Below, in pieces: positions 1 through 9,891 of a stretch of DNA of 64,000 nucleotides. The first letter of the stretch is position 1. Each line of letters opens with the position of its first letter. Below the pieces are notes generated by a model. The model saw nothing but the letters and a program-made list of their open reading frames with translations, searched no databases and was not told the DNA's origin. The DNA is taken from positions 1,116,001 to 1,180,000 of the forward strand of contig NZ_CP097635.1 in NCBI RefSeq assembly GCF_023573145.1. Reading direction: 5' to 3'. The position numbers and the translations under genes were made by a program. This stretch comes from Aquincola tertiaricarbonis. GTDB lineage: Bacteria; Pseudomonadota; Gammaproteobacteria; Burkholderiales; Burkholderiaceae_C.

Positions 1-1191
1 GCCCGCCGCACCGCGCTGGCCCTGTTCGCGCTGGCCATCGGCGGCTTTGCCATCGGCACCACCGAATTCGCCACCATGAGCCTGCTGCCGTTCTTCGCGC
101 CGGCGCTGGGCATCGACGAGCCGACGGCCGGCCACGTGATCAGCGCCTATGCGCTGGGCGTGGTGGTGGGCGCGCCGGTGATCGCGGTGCTGGCCTCGCG
201 GGTGGCGCGGCGCACGCTGCTCATCGGCCTGATGCTGTTCTTCGCGCTGGCCAATGGCCTGAGTGCGCTGGCACCCACCTACGGCTCGATGCTGGTGTTT
301 CGCTTTTTCAGCGGCCTGCCGCACGGCGCCTATTTCGGCGTCGGCGCGCTGGTGGCGGCCTCCCTGGTGCCGCCCGGGCGGCGCACCCAGGCCATCAGCC
401 GCATGATGCTGGGGCTGACGGTGGCCACCATCGTCGGCGTGCCGCTGGCGAACGGCCTGGGTCAATGGCTGGGCTGGCGCTGGGGCTTCGGCCTGGTGGC
501 GCTGCTGGCGCTGGCCTGCGCGCTGATGGTGGCGGTGTACGCGCCGCATGACCGCGCCCAGCCCGGCGCCGGCCCGCTGCGCGAGTTGAGCGCGCTGGGC
601 CGCCGCCAGGTGTGGCTGACGCTGGGCATCGGCGCCATCGGCTTTGGCGGCATGTTCGCGGTGTACACCTACCTGGCCTCGACCTTGATCGAGGTGACCG
701 GCGTGGCGCCGACGGCGCTGCCGATGGTGCTGGGCGTGTTCGGCCTGGGCATGACGGTGGGCACCATCGGCTGCGCCTGGGCGGCCGACCGGGCGCTGAT
801 GCCGGCCGCCGGCGGCATGCTGGTGTGGAGCGCCATTGCGCTGGCGCTGTACCCATGGGCCGCGGGCAGCCTGTGGACGCTGCTGCCGGTGGTGTTCCTG
901 ATCGGCTGCGGTGGCGGCCTGGCGATGCCGCTGCAAAGCCGGCTGATGGACGTGGCCGGCCAGGCGCAGACGCTGGCCGCCGCGCTCAACCATTCGGCCT
1001 TCAACACCGCCAATGCGCTGGGCCCCTGGCTGGGCGGCATGGCCATTTCAGCCGGCTTCGGCTGGACCTCCACCGGCTATGTGGGCAGCGCGCTGGCGCT
1101 GGCCGGCCTGGCCATCTGGGCCGTGGCCGTGGCCGACGACAAAGGCTTGTTCAGCCGCGGGCGCCAGACCAGCGCTGCAGCAGCGCGCTGA
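1..1191 (+). CDS. MFS transporter, DHA1 (AraJ/YdhP-like) family, 5'-truncated by window edge
   Basis: Inner-membrane proton-driven exporter of the major facilitator superfamily. The frame is open from base 1; residues before the first ATG at 76 (ending IGGFAIGTTEFATM) form the typical first transmembrane segment of AraJ/YdhP-type DHA1 transporters, so the true start lies outside the window. About 11 further hydrophobic segments follow, with the conserved loop ASRVARR after TM2 and the FRFFSGLPHGAYFG stretch around TM4. Substrate cannot be told; relatives export sugars, drugs or nucleosides. The stop lies inside the convergent homocysteine methyltransferase gene, giving a 41-bp tail-to-tail overlap. 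Confidence 0.88.
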   Translation, partial: ARRTALALFALAIGGFAIGTTEFATMSLLPFFAPALGIDEPTAGHVISAYALGVVVGAPVIAVLASRVARRTLLIGLMLFFALANGLSALAPTYGSMLVFRFFSGLPHGAYFGVGALVAASLVPPGRRTQAISRMMLGLTVATIVGVPLANGLGQWLGWRWGFGLVALLALACALMVAVYAPHDRAQPGAGPLRELSALGRRQVWLTLGIGAIGFGGMFAVYTYLASTLIEVTGVAPTALPMVLGVFGLGMTVGTIGCAWAADRALMPAAGGMLVWSAIALALYPWAAGSLWTLLPVVFLIGCGGGLAMPLQSRLMDVAGQAQTLAAALNHSAFNTANALGPWLGGMAISAGFGWTSTGYVGSALALAGLAIWAVAVADDKGLFSRGRQTSAAAAR

Positions 1192-2125
1192 TGTCGGCCG
1201 GGCCGGTGCGGCAGCAGCCGCCGATCAGCCGGGCACCGGCCGCGGCCCACTGCATGGCCTGATCGGCGAAGGCCGGCGGATGATCGCCGGCCGCATGCGG
1301 CTGCCAGCGCTTGGCCACCGGGTCGTACACCTCGCCGGCGTTGGGATACACCACGATGGGCTTGGACGTGCGCGCACGCGCCGACGCCACCAGCGCCGCG
1401 ATGTGCTGCGGCGCGGTGCAGTTGATGCCGATGGCGGCCACGCCGGCAAAGCCGTCGAGCGCGGCCACGCAGTCGCCGAAATCTTCGCCCTGGCTGGTGT
1501 GGGCACCGTCGCGGCAGCTGAAGCTGATCCAGCCGCTGCGGGTGCTGCCCGCGGGCAGCTCGTCCATCAGCCGGGCCAGCGCCAGCGCCTCGGCCAGGCA
1601 AGGAATGGTTTCGCAGGCCAGCAGCTCGGCACCGGCGGCGGCCAGCACCTGCAGCCGCGGGCGGTGGAAGTCCATCAGCGCGGCTTCGTCCAGGCCGTAG
1701 TGGCCGCGGTACTCCGAGCCGTCGGCCCGCATCGCACCGTAAGGCCCCACCGAGGCGGCCACCAAGGGCCGGCGGCGGCCGGCGGCGGCCGGCTCCTGCA
1801 TGAACTGGTCGCGCGCCTCGGCCGCCAGCGCCACCGCGCGCTGCATCAGCGCGGCGGCCTCGGCCTGGGACAGGCCGCGGCGGGCAAAGCCCTCGAAGCT
1901 GGCCTGGTAGCTGGCGGTGGTGGCCACGTCGGCCCCGGCGCGGAAGTAGTCCAGGTGCACCTGGCGGATCAGCTCGGGCTGCTCCAGCAGCACGCGGGCC
2001 GACCACAGCGGGTCGTTCAGGTCGGCGCCGCGGCGCTCCAGCTCGGTGGCCAGGGCGCCGTCCAGCACCAGCTGCGGCTGGGCCTGCAGCCAGTCGGCGA
2101 TGGGGTTGGCTCGGGGTTCGGGCAT
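1151..2125 (-). CDS. mmuM: homocysteine S-methyltransferase
   Basis: Transfers a methyl group from S-methylmethionine (or S-adenosylmethionine) to homocysteine, giving methionine in the cytoplasm. The 324-aa product has the family length and the zinc-binding cysteines: GINC at 233-236 and GGCC at 302-305. The N-terminus reads LDGALATELERRG, the normal start of the (beta/alpha)8 barrel. An AGGAG lies 6 bases before the ATG. It follows the amino-acid-binding lipoprotein gene on the same strand after a 16-bp gap, so the two are probably cotranscribed; this suggests, but does not prove, that the binding protein serves a methionine-related substrate. Its 3' end overlaps the end of the convergent MFS gene. 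Confidence 0.9.
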   Translation of the reverse strand: MPEPRANPIADWLQAQPQLVLDGALATELERRGADLNDPLWSARVLLEQPELIRQVHLDYFRAGADVATTASYQASFEGFARRGLSQAEAAALMQRAVALAAEARDQFMQEPAAAGRRRPLVAASVGPYGAMRADGSEYRGHYGLDEAALMDFHRPRLQVLAAAGAELLACETIPCLAEALALARLMDELPAGSTRSGWISFSCRDGAHTSQGEDFGDCVAALDGFAGVAAIGINCTAPQHIAALVASARARTSKPIVVYPNAGEVYDPVAKRWQPHAAGDHPPAFADQAMQWAAAGARLIGGCCRTGPADISALLQRWSGARG

Positions 2126-2141
2126 GCGGTCTCCTGGGCGG

Positions 2142-2960
2142 TCAGCGCCCGATGGCGTCGCCGAAGTACTGGGTCATCAGCTTGGCATGGGTGCCGTCGG
2201 CACGCACCTTGGCCAGGCCTTCGTTCAGCTTGGCCAGCAGCTCGGCATTGCCCTTCTTGACGACGATGCCGTACTGCTCGGGCACGAAGGTGGGGTCGCT
2301 CACCGTCTTGAAGCGCTGGCCGTTGTTGGCCACGTAGTGCGCCACCAGGCCGTTGTCGGCCACCACGGCATTGACGCCGCCGGCCTCCAGCTCGCGCAGC
2401 GCCAGCGGAATGCTCTCGAAGCGGCGGATCAGCGGATTGGTCTTGCCCAGCAGCTTGGACACCACCTCGTCGCCGGTGGTGCCGGTTTGCACCGCCACGC
2501 GCAGCTTCTTCAGGTCGGCCATGCTGCTGACCTTGGCGTCCAGCGGCACGGCGATCAGCTGGCTGGCGTCGAAGTAAGGTTCGGTGAAGTCCATCGTGGG
2601 CTTGCGCTCCTCGGTGATGGTGATGGCATGCATCAGCGCATCGCGGTCGCCCTGGGCCAGCGCATTGAACATGCCTTCCCACGGCGTGGCGACGAACTTC
2701 ACCTGCAGGCCGGCGCGCTCGGCAATCGCCTTCATCAGGTCGATCTCGAAGCCGACGATCTCGCCCTTGTCGTCCTGCCATTCAAAGGGCGGGTACACGG
2801 GGTCGGTGCCCACCACGATGACACGCGGCGCCGGCGCGGCTTCAGGCTGCGAGGCGGCGGCCGCGGCGGTGGGTTCCGCCGGCTTGCCGCAGGCGGCCAG
2901 CAGCAGGGCACTGCCCAGGCAGGCCAGGGTGAGACGGCGGGACAGGAACATGGAGGTCAT
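2142..2960 (-). CDS. amino-acid ABC transporter substrate-binding lipoprotein
   Basis: Periplasmic solute-binding protein of family 3 (SBP_bac_3) for polar amino acids or related compounds. The chosen start gives MTSMFLSRRLTLACLG and then a lipobox LLAAC, so the mature protein is a lipid-anchored receptor. Family marks include DPVYPPFEW, GFEIDLMKAIAERAGL and a C-terminal YGIVVKKGN block; length (272 aa) is normal. An in-frame extension upstream has no signal character and was rejected. No permease or ATPase gene adjoins it, so it either works with components encoded elsewhere or with the neighbouring mmuM pathway (inference). Confidence 0.87.
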   Translation of the reverse strand: MTSMFLSRRLTLACLGSALLLAACGKPAEPTAAAAASQPEAAPAPRVIVVGTDPVYPPFEWQDDKGEIVGFEIDLMKAIAERAGLQVKFVATPWEGMFNALAQGDRDALMHAITITEERKPTMDFTEPYFDASQLIAVPLDAKVSSMADLKKLRVAVQTGTTGDEVVSKLLGKTNPLIRRFESIPLALRELEAGGVNAVVADNGLVAHYVANNGQRFKTVSDPTFVPEQYGIVVKKGNAELLAKLNEGLAKVRADGTHAKLMTQYFGDAIGR

Positions 2961-3062
2961 CGGCGTGCAGGAACGTGAAAGGGGCTCGCATTCTCGACGT
3001 ATCGGATGCGCGTTTTTCGCATATTGATCTGCGCAGGCGCGCAAGGCGCCTGAACGACCAGA

Positions 3063-4460
3063 TCAGCTCAGCCGCGCCTGGTGCCGCGCGATCTGCGCGC
3101 GCACCTGCACCGGCGCCGTGCCGCCCAGCACGTTGCGGGCGTCGAGCGAGCCGCGCAGCGTCAGCACCTGCTGCACGTCGTCGCCCACCGCGGGGTTCAG
3201 CGCCTTCAGCTCGGCCAGCGGCAGTTCGGCCAGGTCGATGCCGCGCTGCAGGCAGGTCTTGACCGCATGGGCCACCACCTCGTGCGCGTCGCGGAAGGGC
3301 ACGCCGCGCTTGGCCAGGTAGTCGGCCAGGTCGGTGGCGGTGGCGTAACCGCGCAGCGCGGCACGCTCCATCGCCTCGGGCTTCACCACGATGCCCTCCA
3401 CCATCTCGGCCATGATGCGCAGCGTGTCGCGCACCGTGTCCACGGTGTCGAACAGCGGCTCCTTGTCTTCCTGGTTGTCCTTGTTGTAGGTGAGCGGCTG
3501 GCCCTTCATCAGCGTCAGCAGCGCCATCAGATGGCCGTAGACGCGGCCGCTCTTGCCGCGGGCCAGCTCGGCCACGTCGGGGTTGCGCTTCTGCGGCATG
3601 ATCGACGAGCCGGTGCAGTAGCGGTCGGCCAGGTCGATGAAGGCGAAGTTCTGGCTCATCCACAGCACGATTTCTTCGGCCAGGCGGCTGACGTGCATCA
3701 TCGTGATGCTGGCGAAGGCGCTGAACTCGATCGCGAAGTCGCGGTCGCTCACCGCGTCCAGGCTGTTCTGGCACACGCCATCGAAGCCCAGCGTGCGGGC
3801 CACGCGCTCACGGTCCAGCGGGTAGCTGGTGCCGGCCAGCGCGGCGGCGCCCAGCGGCAGGCGGTTCACCCGCTTGCGCACGTCGGCCAGGCGCTCGGCG
3901 TCGCGGGCGAACATTTCCACGTAGGCCAGCATGTGGTGGGCAAAGCTCACCGGCTGGGCCACCTGCATGTGGGTGAAGCCGGGCAGGATGGTCTCGGTGT
4001 TCTGGTCCGCCACGCTCACCAGCGCGCGCTGCATCTGCGCCAGCAGCGGCAGCAGCGCATCGATCTCGCCGCGCAGCCACAGCCGCACGTCGGTGGCCAC
4101 CTGGTCGTTGCGCGAGCGGCCGGTGTGCAGCCGCTTGCCGGCATCGCCCACCAGCTGGGTCAGGCGCGCTTCCACGTTCAGGTGCACGTCTTCCAGGTCC
4201 AGCTTCCACTCGAAGGTGCCGGCCTCGATCTCGCTGCGGATCTGCGCCATGCCGCGCTGGATGGCGGCCAGGTCGTCGGCGCCGATCACGCCCTGCGCGG
4301 CCAGCATGTCGGCATGGGCCAGGCTGCCTTCGATGTCGGCCTGCCACAGGCGCTTGTCGAAGTCGACGCTGGCGGTGTAGCGCTTGACCAGCTCGCTCAT
4401 CGGCTCGGAGAACAGGGCCGACCAGGCTTGGGATTTTTTGTCGAGTTGATTGGTGGACAT
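3063..4460 (-). CDS. argH: argininosuccinate lyase
   Basis: Cleaves argininosuccinate to arginine and fumarate, the last step of arginine synthesis, in the cytoplasm. The 465-aa product matches family length. It carries the fumarase/aspartase superfamily signature [11 protein letters not shown] around residue 280, the [13 protein letters not shown] substrate loop, and a [11 protein letters not shown] segment. The frame stays open upstream of the ATG at 4460 but that part is low-complexity and does not resemble ArgH. The gene stands alone and is divergent from the histidine kinase gene; their starts are 83 bp apart, so promoters overlap there. High confidence. Confidence 0.96.
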   Translation of the reverse strand: MSTNQLDKKSQAWSALFSEPMSELVKRYTASVDFDKRLWQADIEGSLAHADMLAAQGVIGADDLAAIQRGMAQIRSEIEAGTFEWKLDLEDVHLNVEARLTQLVGDAGKRLHTGRSRNDQVATDVRLWLRGEIDALLPLLAQMQRALVSVADQNTETILPGFTHMQVAQPVSFAHHMLAYVEMFARDAERLADVRKRVNRLPLGAAALAGTSYPLDRERVARTLGFDGVCQNSLDAVSDRDFAIEFSAFASITMMHVSRLAEEIVLWMSQNFAFIDLADRYCTGSSIMPQKRNPDVAELARGKSGRVYGHLMALLTLMKGQPLTYNKDNQEDKEPLFDTVDTVRDTLRIMAEMVEGIVVKPEAMERAALRGYATATDLADYLAKRGVPFRDAHEVVAHAVKTCLQRGIDLAELPLAELKALNPAVGDDVQQVLTLRGSLDARNVLGGTAPVQVRAQIARHQARLS

Positions 4461-4543
4461 GACGGCAGGCCGGATCGGCGTTGAAGGTGCAGCGCAGCGC
4501 GGACAATCGCGCGGAACCCGAGAGTTTATCGACCCACCCCGCG

Positions 4544-5641
4544 ATGACCTGGCCCGCCGACACCCTGGCCCCCGCCGAGCCCGCCCAGCCCGCCTCCCGG
4601 GCCGCGGGCCGCGCCACGCCGGCTGAAGACGGCTGGCGGCTGTGCCAGCCGGCGCTGGCCTTTCGTGCGCTGCTGGCGGTACAGGCGGCGGCGCTGCTGG
4701 CGGTGCTGTGGGGCGCCGAAGGCTGGCCACAGGCGCTGGCTGCGCTGGCGCCGGCCATTTTTGCCGGCATGGGCGGCACCTTGCTGTGGCTTTTGCTGGG
4801 CTGCGGCCTGCGGCGCCCGCTGGCCCGCCTGGCGCCGCCGCGGCGCGTCGCCGCCCTCACCGGCCTGGGCGCAGTGGCGGCGGCAGCGGCCGGCGGGCCG
4901 CTGTGGGCCTGGGGCCTGGTGGCCGCCAGCGGCCCCCGGCTGCTGGCGCTGCCGCTGGCCGGCGCCGCGCTGGCCCTGCCGCTGGCGCTGTGGATCGAAT
5001 CGCGCGCCCGCGGGCTGCGGCCGGCCGATGCCGATGCCCGGCTGGCCGAGCTGCAGTCGCGCATCCGGCCGCACTTCCTGTTCAATGCCCTCAACACCGC
5101 GCTGGCCCTGGTGCAGGTGGACCCGGCCAAGGCCGAGCAGGTGCTGGAAGACCTGGCCGAGCTGTTCCGCACCGCGGTGGCCGAGCAGCGCAGCTCCGTC
5201 ACGCTGGCCGAGGAGCTGACGCTGGCCGAGCGCTACCTGGCCATCGAGCAGGTGCGCTTCGGGCCCCGGCTGCGGGTGCTGTGGGAGCTGGACCCCGCCG
5301 CCGCCCGCGCCCGCGTGCCGCCGCTGCTGCTGCAGCCGCTGGTGGAAAACGCGGTGCGCCACGGCATAGAGCCGGCGGCCGACGGCGGCGTGCTGCGGGT
5401 GCGCACCGAGGCCCGCCGTGGCGAGGTGATGATCAGCATCGACAACACCCTGGCTGGTCGTGGCGCCGCGCCGGCCGCCGCCGGTCATGGCATTGCACTG
5501 GCCAACGTGCAGGAGCGGCTGCGGCTGATGCACGACCTGGCCGCCCGCTTCGACGCCCGCCGGCTGGACGGCTGGTGGCGCGTGCGCATCACCCTGCCCG
5601 ATGAACCGCTGACCCGCCCCGAACCGCTGACCGCCCCATGA
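4544..5641 (+). CDS. sensor histidine kinase, AlgZ/LytS-like (HisKA_6188 type)
   Basis: Membrane histidine kinase that phosphorylates the response regulator encoded just downstream. Four hydrophobic segments occupy roughly residues 30-155 and are followed by the His-kinase domain with phospho-acceptor motif [13 protein letters not shown] and the ATPase N box [16 protein letters not shown], then a [14 protein letters not shown] box. The start at 4544 was preferred because an upstream in-frame start (4481) lies in the argH promoter region. The stop overlaps the regulator start as ATGA, showing translational coupling. The pair resembles AlgZ/AlgR of Pseudomonas, which controls virulence factors and type IV pili there; the target here is unknown. 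Confidence 0.86.
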   Translation: MTWPADTLAPAEPAQPASRAAGRATPAEDGWRLCQPALAFRALLAVQAAALLAVLWGAEGWPQALAALAPAIFAGMGGTLLWLLLGCGLRRPLARLAPPRRVAALTGLGAVAAAAAGGPLWAWGLVAASGPRLLALPLAGAALALPLALWIESRARGLRPADADARLAELQSRIRPHFLFNALNTALALVQVDPAKAEQVLEDLAELFRTAVAEQRSSVTLAEELTLAERYLAIEQVRFGPRLRVLWELDPAAARARVPPLLLQPLVENAVRHGIEPAADGGVLRVRTEARRGEVMISIDNTLAGRGAAPAAAGHGIALANVQERLRLMHDLAARFDARRLDGWWRVRITLPDEPLTRPEPLTAP

Positions 5642-6420
5642 CGCCGCTGCGACTGTTGATCGTCGATGACGAACCGCTGGCCCGCCTGCGCCTGGCTGCG
5701 CTGGTGCGCGACTGCCCCGAGCCGCGCTGCGAGGTGGCGGGCGAAGCCGGCAACGCCGCGCAGGCGCTGGCCTGGTTGGCCGGCCGACCCTGCGACGCGG
5801 TGCTGCTGGACGTGCAGATGCCCGGCACCAGCGGCATGGAACTGGCCGCCGAGCTGAAGCAGCTGCCGCGGCTGCCGGCGGTGGTGTTCGTCACCGCCCA
5901 TGCCGACCATGCGCTGCAGGCCTTCGAGCTGGACGCGGTGGACTACCTGACCAAGCCGGTGCGGCGTGAGCGGCTGCAGGCGGCGCTGCAGCGGGTGGCC
6001 CAGCGGCTGGGGCGCTACCAGGCGCTGCCGGCCGAGGTGCCGGCGCTGGTGGTCACCGAGCGCGGCAAGGTGTGGCGGGTGCCGGTGGCCGAGGTGCTGT
6101 ACCTCAAGGCCGAGCTGAAGTACGTGACCCTGCGCACCGCCGAGCGCAGCTACGTGCTGGACGAATCGCTGACCGAACTGGCGCCGCGGCTGGGCGAGCG
6201 TTTCCTGCGCATCCACCGCAATGCGCTGGTGGCGCGCGATGCGATACGCGCGCTGGAGCGGCGTGGCGCGATGCCGGCCACGCCCGGCGCCGAAGCGGAC
6301 GACAGCGCCGAGGCCGCCGAAGGCTGGGCGGCCCAGGTGGCGCCCACCGGGGAGTGGCTGGCCGTCTCGCGCCGGCAGCTGGCTGCTGTGCGCGAGGCGA
6401 TCGAGGCGGCGCGCTGGTAA
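5638..6420 (+). CDS. LytTR-family response regulator (AlgR-like)
   Basis: DNA-binding response regulator. Residues 1-125 form a receiver domain with acidic pocket D10-D11, phospho-acceptor D58 (LLDVQMP), a T in FVTAHA and the lysine in LTKPV. Residues 140-260 form a LytTR DNA-binding domain with the typical FLRIHRNALVAR motif. A low-complexity stretch (about residues 215-235, rich in Ala, Glu, Asp) interrupts the LytTR domain and is longer than usual. It is coupled to the upstream kinase by an ATGA overlap, so kinase and regulator are one two-component system. The stop is 23 bp from the end of the convergent PEP-CTERM gene. Confidence 0.9.
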   Translation: MTPLRLLIVDDEPLARLRLAALVRDCPEPRCEVAGEAGNAAQALAWLAGRPCDAVLLDVQMPGTSGMELAAELKQLPRLPAVVFVTAHADHALQAFELDAVDYLTKPVRRERLQAALQRVAQRLGRYQALPAEVPALVVTERGKVWRVPVAEVLYLKAELKYVTLRTAERSYVLDESLTELAPRLGERFLRIHRNALVARDAIRALERRGAMPATPGAEADDSAEAAEGWAAQVAPTGEWLAVSRRQLAAVREAIEAARW

Positions 6421-6443
6421 CGCCAGGCGCCGACTTGCAGGCC

Positions 6444-7346
6444 TTACCTCTGCGCTTTACGACGACGCGCGAAGAAGCCCACGGCCAGCAGGCCGCCGGC
6501 CATCAGCGCGTAGGTGCCGGGCTCGGGCACCGGCGAGACGGCCAGGCCGGCCAGCGGCGGCGCGATGGCGGTGTTGCCGCCGATGCCGAAGGCGCCCACC
6601 ATCGAAGTGGCGCCGGTGCTCAGGTCCACGGTGTACAGGCCGCTCTTGCCGGTGTCGGCATCGGTGAACGCGGCGTAGGCCATGTTGCCCACCGTGATGT
6701 CGAAGCCCGACACGCCGTTGACGTCCATGCCCAGCGAGCCCACGGTGGTGATGGTGGGGTTGTTGAAGCCGGTGGTCGCCACCTTCAGCGTGTCGCTGGC
6801 GGTGTCGATGTAGTACAGCGAGGTGGCGGTGGCCGGGTTGGTGTCGTTGTTGGAGTAAGCCACCGACGACAGGCTGGCCGCGATCGGCGTGGCCACGGTG
6901 GTGGCGCCGGTGTTCACGTTGAAGGCGTAGTTCTGGCCGCTGCTGCTGACCACGCGCAGCGAGGCCGCGCCCGACAGGTCGGCCGCCGGGTTGAAGTCCA
7001 GGCCCACGGCCGAGCCGGTCAGCGGTGCCGACAGCGTGCCCACGTAGGTGGCGGCGCCGCTCATCGACAGGCTGTACACGTTGGACGAGCTGCTGACGCC
7101 GTACAGCAGGCCGGTGGTCGGCCGGATGTCGATCGACAGGATGCGCTCGTTGGCCGCCTGCAGGCCGGTGATGTTCATCAGCGCCGAGCCGGCGGTGGGC
7201 GTGGCGCTGTCGAAGGTGACGAGCGCATTGGTGGTCGTCAGACCCACCACGGGCAGCGCCATCGCCGGGGCGGCTAAGGCGCCGGCCACCATGCAAGCGG
7301 CCGCGGCGATGCCGCGGACGGAGAACTTCTGGAACGTCGGGAACAT
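6444..7346 (-). CDS. DUF4394 domain protein with PEP-CTERM sorting signal
   Basis: Exported envelope protein of unknown function. A Sec signal peptide (about residues 1-30, ending APAMA) is followed by a DUF4394 domain rich in repeats of the type ILSIDIRPTTGLLYGV and GLDFNPAADL, which is thought to form a beta-propeller-like fold. The C-terminus has the exosortase/archaeosortase target tripartite signal: PVPEPGTYALM, a hydrophobic helix, and the basic tail ARRRKAQR. Start at 7346 is supported by AGGAG 8 bases upstream. No exosortase (XrtA) gene is in the window, so processing must rely on one encoded elsewhere. The gene stands alone. Confidence 0.85.
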   Translation of the reverse strand: MFPTFQKFSVRGIAAAACMVAGALAAPAMALPVVGLTTTNALVTFDSATPTAGSALMNITGLQAANERILSIDIRPTTGLLYGVSSSSNVYSLSMSGAATYVGTLSAPLTGSAVGLDFNPAADLSGAASLRVVSSSGQNYAFNVNTGATTVATPIAASLSSVAYSNNDTNPATATSLYYIDTASDTLKVATTGFNNPTITTVGSLGMDVNGVSGFDITVGNMAYAAFTDADTGKSGLYTVDLSTGATSMVGAFGIGGNTAIAPPLAGLAVSPVPEPGTYALMAGGLLAVGFFARRRKAQR

Positions 7347-7480
7347 GGACAAGCTCCTGGCAAGTGTGTTGTGCGCGTCCTGCCGCGGAATGCGGCTGGC
7401 GCGCGGGCACTTACGCAGCAACCCCCTGTCCCGGATGCAGGCCGACCCCCGCGTTGAGGGTTTCAGTGCGCGGCAGGGAA

Positions 7481-7930
7481 CTATTTCGTCGGGGTTGCAG
7501 CCAAGGCCGCCAGCGCGTACTGCAGCGCCAGCGTGTAGCCCATGGTGCCCAGGCCGACGATGGTGCCCACCGCCACGTCCGACAGGTAGCTGTGGTGGCG
7601 GAAGGCCTCACGCTTGTGCACGTTGCTGATGTGCACTTCCAGGAACGGGATCGCCACCCCGGCCAGCGCATCGCGGATGGCCACGCTGGTGTGGGTGAAG
7701 GCCCCCGGGTTGATGACGATGTAGCCGGTGCCGTCGGTGCGCGCGGCATGGATGGCATCGACGATGGCGCCTTCGTGGTTGCTCTGGAAGGCGGCCAGCT
7801 CGGCGCCGGCGGCCTGCGCCTGGGCACGGGCCGCGGCTTCCACGTCGGCCAGCGTGGTGGCGCCGTAGATCTGCGGCTCGCGGGTGCCGAGCAGGTTGAG
7901 GTTGGGGCCGTTGATGAGCAGGATCTTCAT
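7481..7930 (-). CDS. aroQ: type II 3-dehydroquinate dehydratase
   Basis: Interconverts 3-dehydroquinate and 3-dehydroshikimate. The 149-aa length and motifs are those of the dodecameric type II enzyme: [17 protein letters not shown] with the catalytic tyrosine, [22 protein letters not shown] and EVHISN with the catalytic histidine. It follows the aroE-like gene after 42 bp and is the last gene of the run dctQ-dctM-dctP-aroE-aroQ. Type II enzymes serve either biosynthesis or quinate breakdown; the transporter context here favours a catabolic role (inference). Confidence 0.95.
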   Translation of the reverse strand: MKILLINGPNLNLLGTREPQIYGATTLADVEAAARAQAQAAGAELAAFQSNHEGAIVDAIHAARTDGTGYIVINPGAFTHTSVAIRDALAGVAIPFLEVHISNVHKREAFRHHSYLSDVAVGTIVGLGTMGYTLALQYALAALAATPTK

Positions 7931-7972
7931 GGTGCTTGGCAGTGAATGGCGGGTGCAGTATGGCGGCGAAGC

Positions 7973-8848
7973 TCAGGCATCGGCCCGCTGCGCCAGCATC
8001 TGGCGGAAGTGGGCTTCCACCCGCTGCGCATCGGGCTGCAGCCCGGTGAACAGGCGAAAGGCGCCCAGCGCCTGGCCCACGGCCATGCCGCCGCCGTCCA
8101 CCGTGGCGCAGCCGCGGGCGCGGGCGGCCTTCAGCAGCGCGGTGTCCAGCGGGAAATACACCACGTCGGCCACCCACAGGCCCGCGTGCAGCAGGTCTTC
8201 AGGCAGCGGCAGGCCGGGCAGTTTGTCCATGCCGGTGGGCGTGGCGTGGATCAGGCCCGTGGCGCCCTGCAGCGCCAGCGCCACGTCGGCCTGGGCGCTG
8301 GCGCGGTCGGCGCCGTGGGCGGCCTGCAGCGCGGCGACCAGCTCTTCGGCCTTGGCCGCATCACGGTCGTTCACCACCAGGTGCCGCACCCCCATGCGCA
8401 GCGCGGCATGGGCGATGGCGGCGCCCGCCCCGCCCGCGCCCAGCAGGGCCACGCGCGACAGGTCGGCGCCCGGCAGCCGGCGCTGGAAGGCTTCCACCCA
8501 ACCCGCGCCATCGGTGTTGTGGCCGATCAGCCGGCCATCGCGGCACACCACGGTGTTCACCGCGCCCATGGTGCGGGCTTCGTCCGACAGTTCGTCGAGC
8601 AGCGGGATCACCGCCTGCTTGCACGGGTAAGTGATGTTCAGCCCGTCGAAGCCCATCACGCGCACCGCCTGCATCAGCGTGGGCAGCACTTCCGCGCCCA
8701 CGCCGCTGCGGTCCAGGTCGATCAGTTGATAGTGCAGCCGCAGGCCGTGCTGCGCCGCTTCCTGCTCGTGCATGGCCGGCGTCAGCGAGCGCTGGATGCC
8801 GGCGCCGATCAGCCCGACCAGGGCCTTGCGGGGCGCTGAAGGCGTCAC
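7973..8848 (-). CDS. aroE: shikimate/quinate dehydrogenase family protein
   Basis: NAD(P)-dependent oxidoreductase acting on shikimate and possibly quinate. The 291-aa product has the substrate domain (GLNITYPCKQAVIPLLDELS, with the catalytic Lys normally seen in NVTxPxK) and the nucleotide-binding motif LLGAGGAGAAIAHAAL, plus DGGGMAVGQALGAF near the end. The start is a GTG at 8846-8848 that overlaps the dctP stop as GTGA, so translation is coupled to the TRAP receptor; a start further upstream would run deep into dctP. The substrate motif differs from housekeeping AroE (SLTPAMHEQ instead of SxSPxxHN), which resembles the YdiB/quinate-type branch. A catabolic role is inferred from the TRAP genes. 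Confidence 0.88.
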   Translation of the reverse strand: MTPSAPRKALVGLIGAGIQRSLTPAMHEQEAAQHGLRLHYQLIDLDRSGVGAEVLPTLMQAVRVMGFDGLNITYPCKQAVIPLLDELSDEARTMGAVNTVVCRDGRLIGHNTDGAGWVEAFQRRLPGADLSRVALLGAGGAGAAIAHAALRMGVRHLVVNDRDAAKAEELVAALQAAHGADRASAQADVALALQGATGLIHATPTGMDKLPGLPLPEDLLHAGLWVADVVYFPLDTALLKAARARGCATVDGGGMAVGQALGAFRLFTGLQPDAQRVEAHFRQMLAQRADA

Positions 8849-9852
8849 TTGCGCACCTTGGCAATCTCGGCGTACAGCGCCTTGACGGTGGCTTCGCCCA
8901 CGTTGGCGGTCTGCTTGTCGATCACCGGCTTGACCTTGTCGCGGATGCGCTGCAGTTCGGCCGGCGCGATCTCGTTGACCTGCATGCCGCTCTTCTTCAG
9001 CTCGGCCAGCGCGGTGTCGGCGGCGCCGCGCGAGACCTGGCGCTGGTAGGCGGTGGCCTCGGCCGCGGCTTCGGTGAACAGCTTCTTCTCGTCGGCCGAC
9101 AGGCTGTCCCACAGCTTCTTGCTGACGATCAGCGCCTGCGGGTTGTAGATGTGGCGGGTCAGGCTGAGGTACTTCTGCACTTCGTTGAACTTGCTCGACA
9201 GGATCACCGTGTTCGGGTTCTCCTGGCCGTCCACCGCCTTCTGTTCCAGCGCCGGGTACAGCTCGGGGAAGGGCATGGGCGTGGCATTGGCGCCCAGGGT
9301 GTTGAACAGGTCGATGTAGATCGGGCTCTGGATCACGCGCAGCTTCAGGCCCGCGAAGTCTTCCAGCTTGGCGATCGGCCGCTTGCTGTTGGTGACGCTG
9401 CGGAAACCCAGGTCCCAGTAGCCCAGGCCCACCAGGTTCTTGTCGCCCAACTTGGCCAGCAGGCCCTTGCCGAACTCACCGTCGGTGACGGCATCGGCCT
9501 CCTGCGCGTTGTTGAACAGGAACGGGAAGTCGAAGACCGCGAACTCCTTGACCTGCGCGGTGAGGATGCCGGCGTTGAGCACCGTCATCTCCACCGTGCC
9601 GCCCTGCAGCGCCGAGACCGTCTGCAGGTCGCCGCCCAGCGTACCGCCCGGGAACAGCTTGACGCTGATCTTCTTGCCCGACTTGGCCGCCACCAGCTCG
9701 GCGAACTTGGCCGCGCCCTGGGCCTGCGGATGGCCGGTCTGGTTCTGGAACGCGAACTTGATGTTGCGTTCCTTGATGTCCTGCGCCAGCGCGGCGCCCA
9801 GCGGCAGCAGCGTGGCCAGGCCGATGCACAGCGTACGGGTGAGCTTGTTCAT
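8845..9852 (-). CDS. dctP: TRAP transporter periplasmic receptor, DctP family
   Basis: Periplasmic binding protein of a tripartite ATP-independent transporter. A signal peptide (residues 1-23, ending GAALA) precedes the DctP fold, with family features GHPQAQGAAKFAELV, LFPGGTLGGD and the substrate-carboxylate arginine region GLKLRVIQSPIYIDLFNTLGANATPMPF. A GAGGAG lies 9 bases before the ATG. It is encoded downstream of dctM and coupled to aroE, so its ligand is probably quinate or shikimate; this is a contextual inference, since DctP ligands cannot be read from sequence. Confidence 0.93.
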   Translation of the reverse strand: MNKLTRTLCIGLATLLPLGAALAQDIKERNIKFAFQNQTGHPQAQGAAKFAELVAAKSGKKISVKLFPGGTLGGDLQTVSALQGGTVEMTVLNAGILTAQVKEFAVFDFPFLFNNAQEADAVTDGEFGKGLLAKLGDKNLVGLGYWDLGFRSVTNSKRPIAKLEDFAGLKLRVIQSPIYIDLFNTLGANATPMPFPELYPALEQKAVDGQENPNTVILSSKFNEVQKYLSLTRHIYNPQALIVSKKLWDSLSADEKKLFTEAAAEATAYQRQVSRGAADTALAELKKSGMQVNEIAPAELQRIRDKVKPVIDKQTANVGEATVKALYAEIAKVRK

Positions 9853-9891
9853 GTCGTCATCTCCTCGAAAGATCGTCAGGGGCCGGCGGCG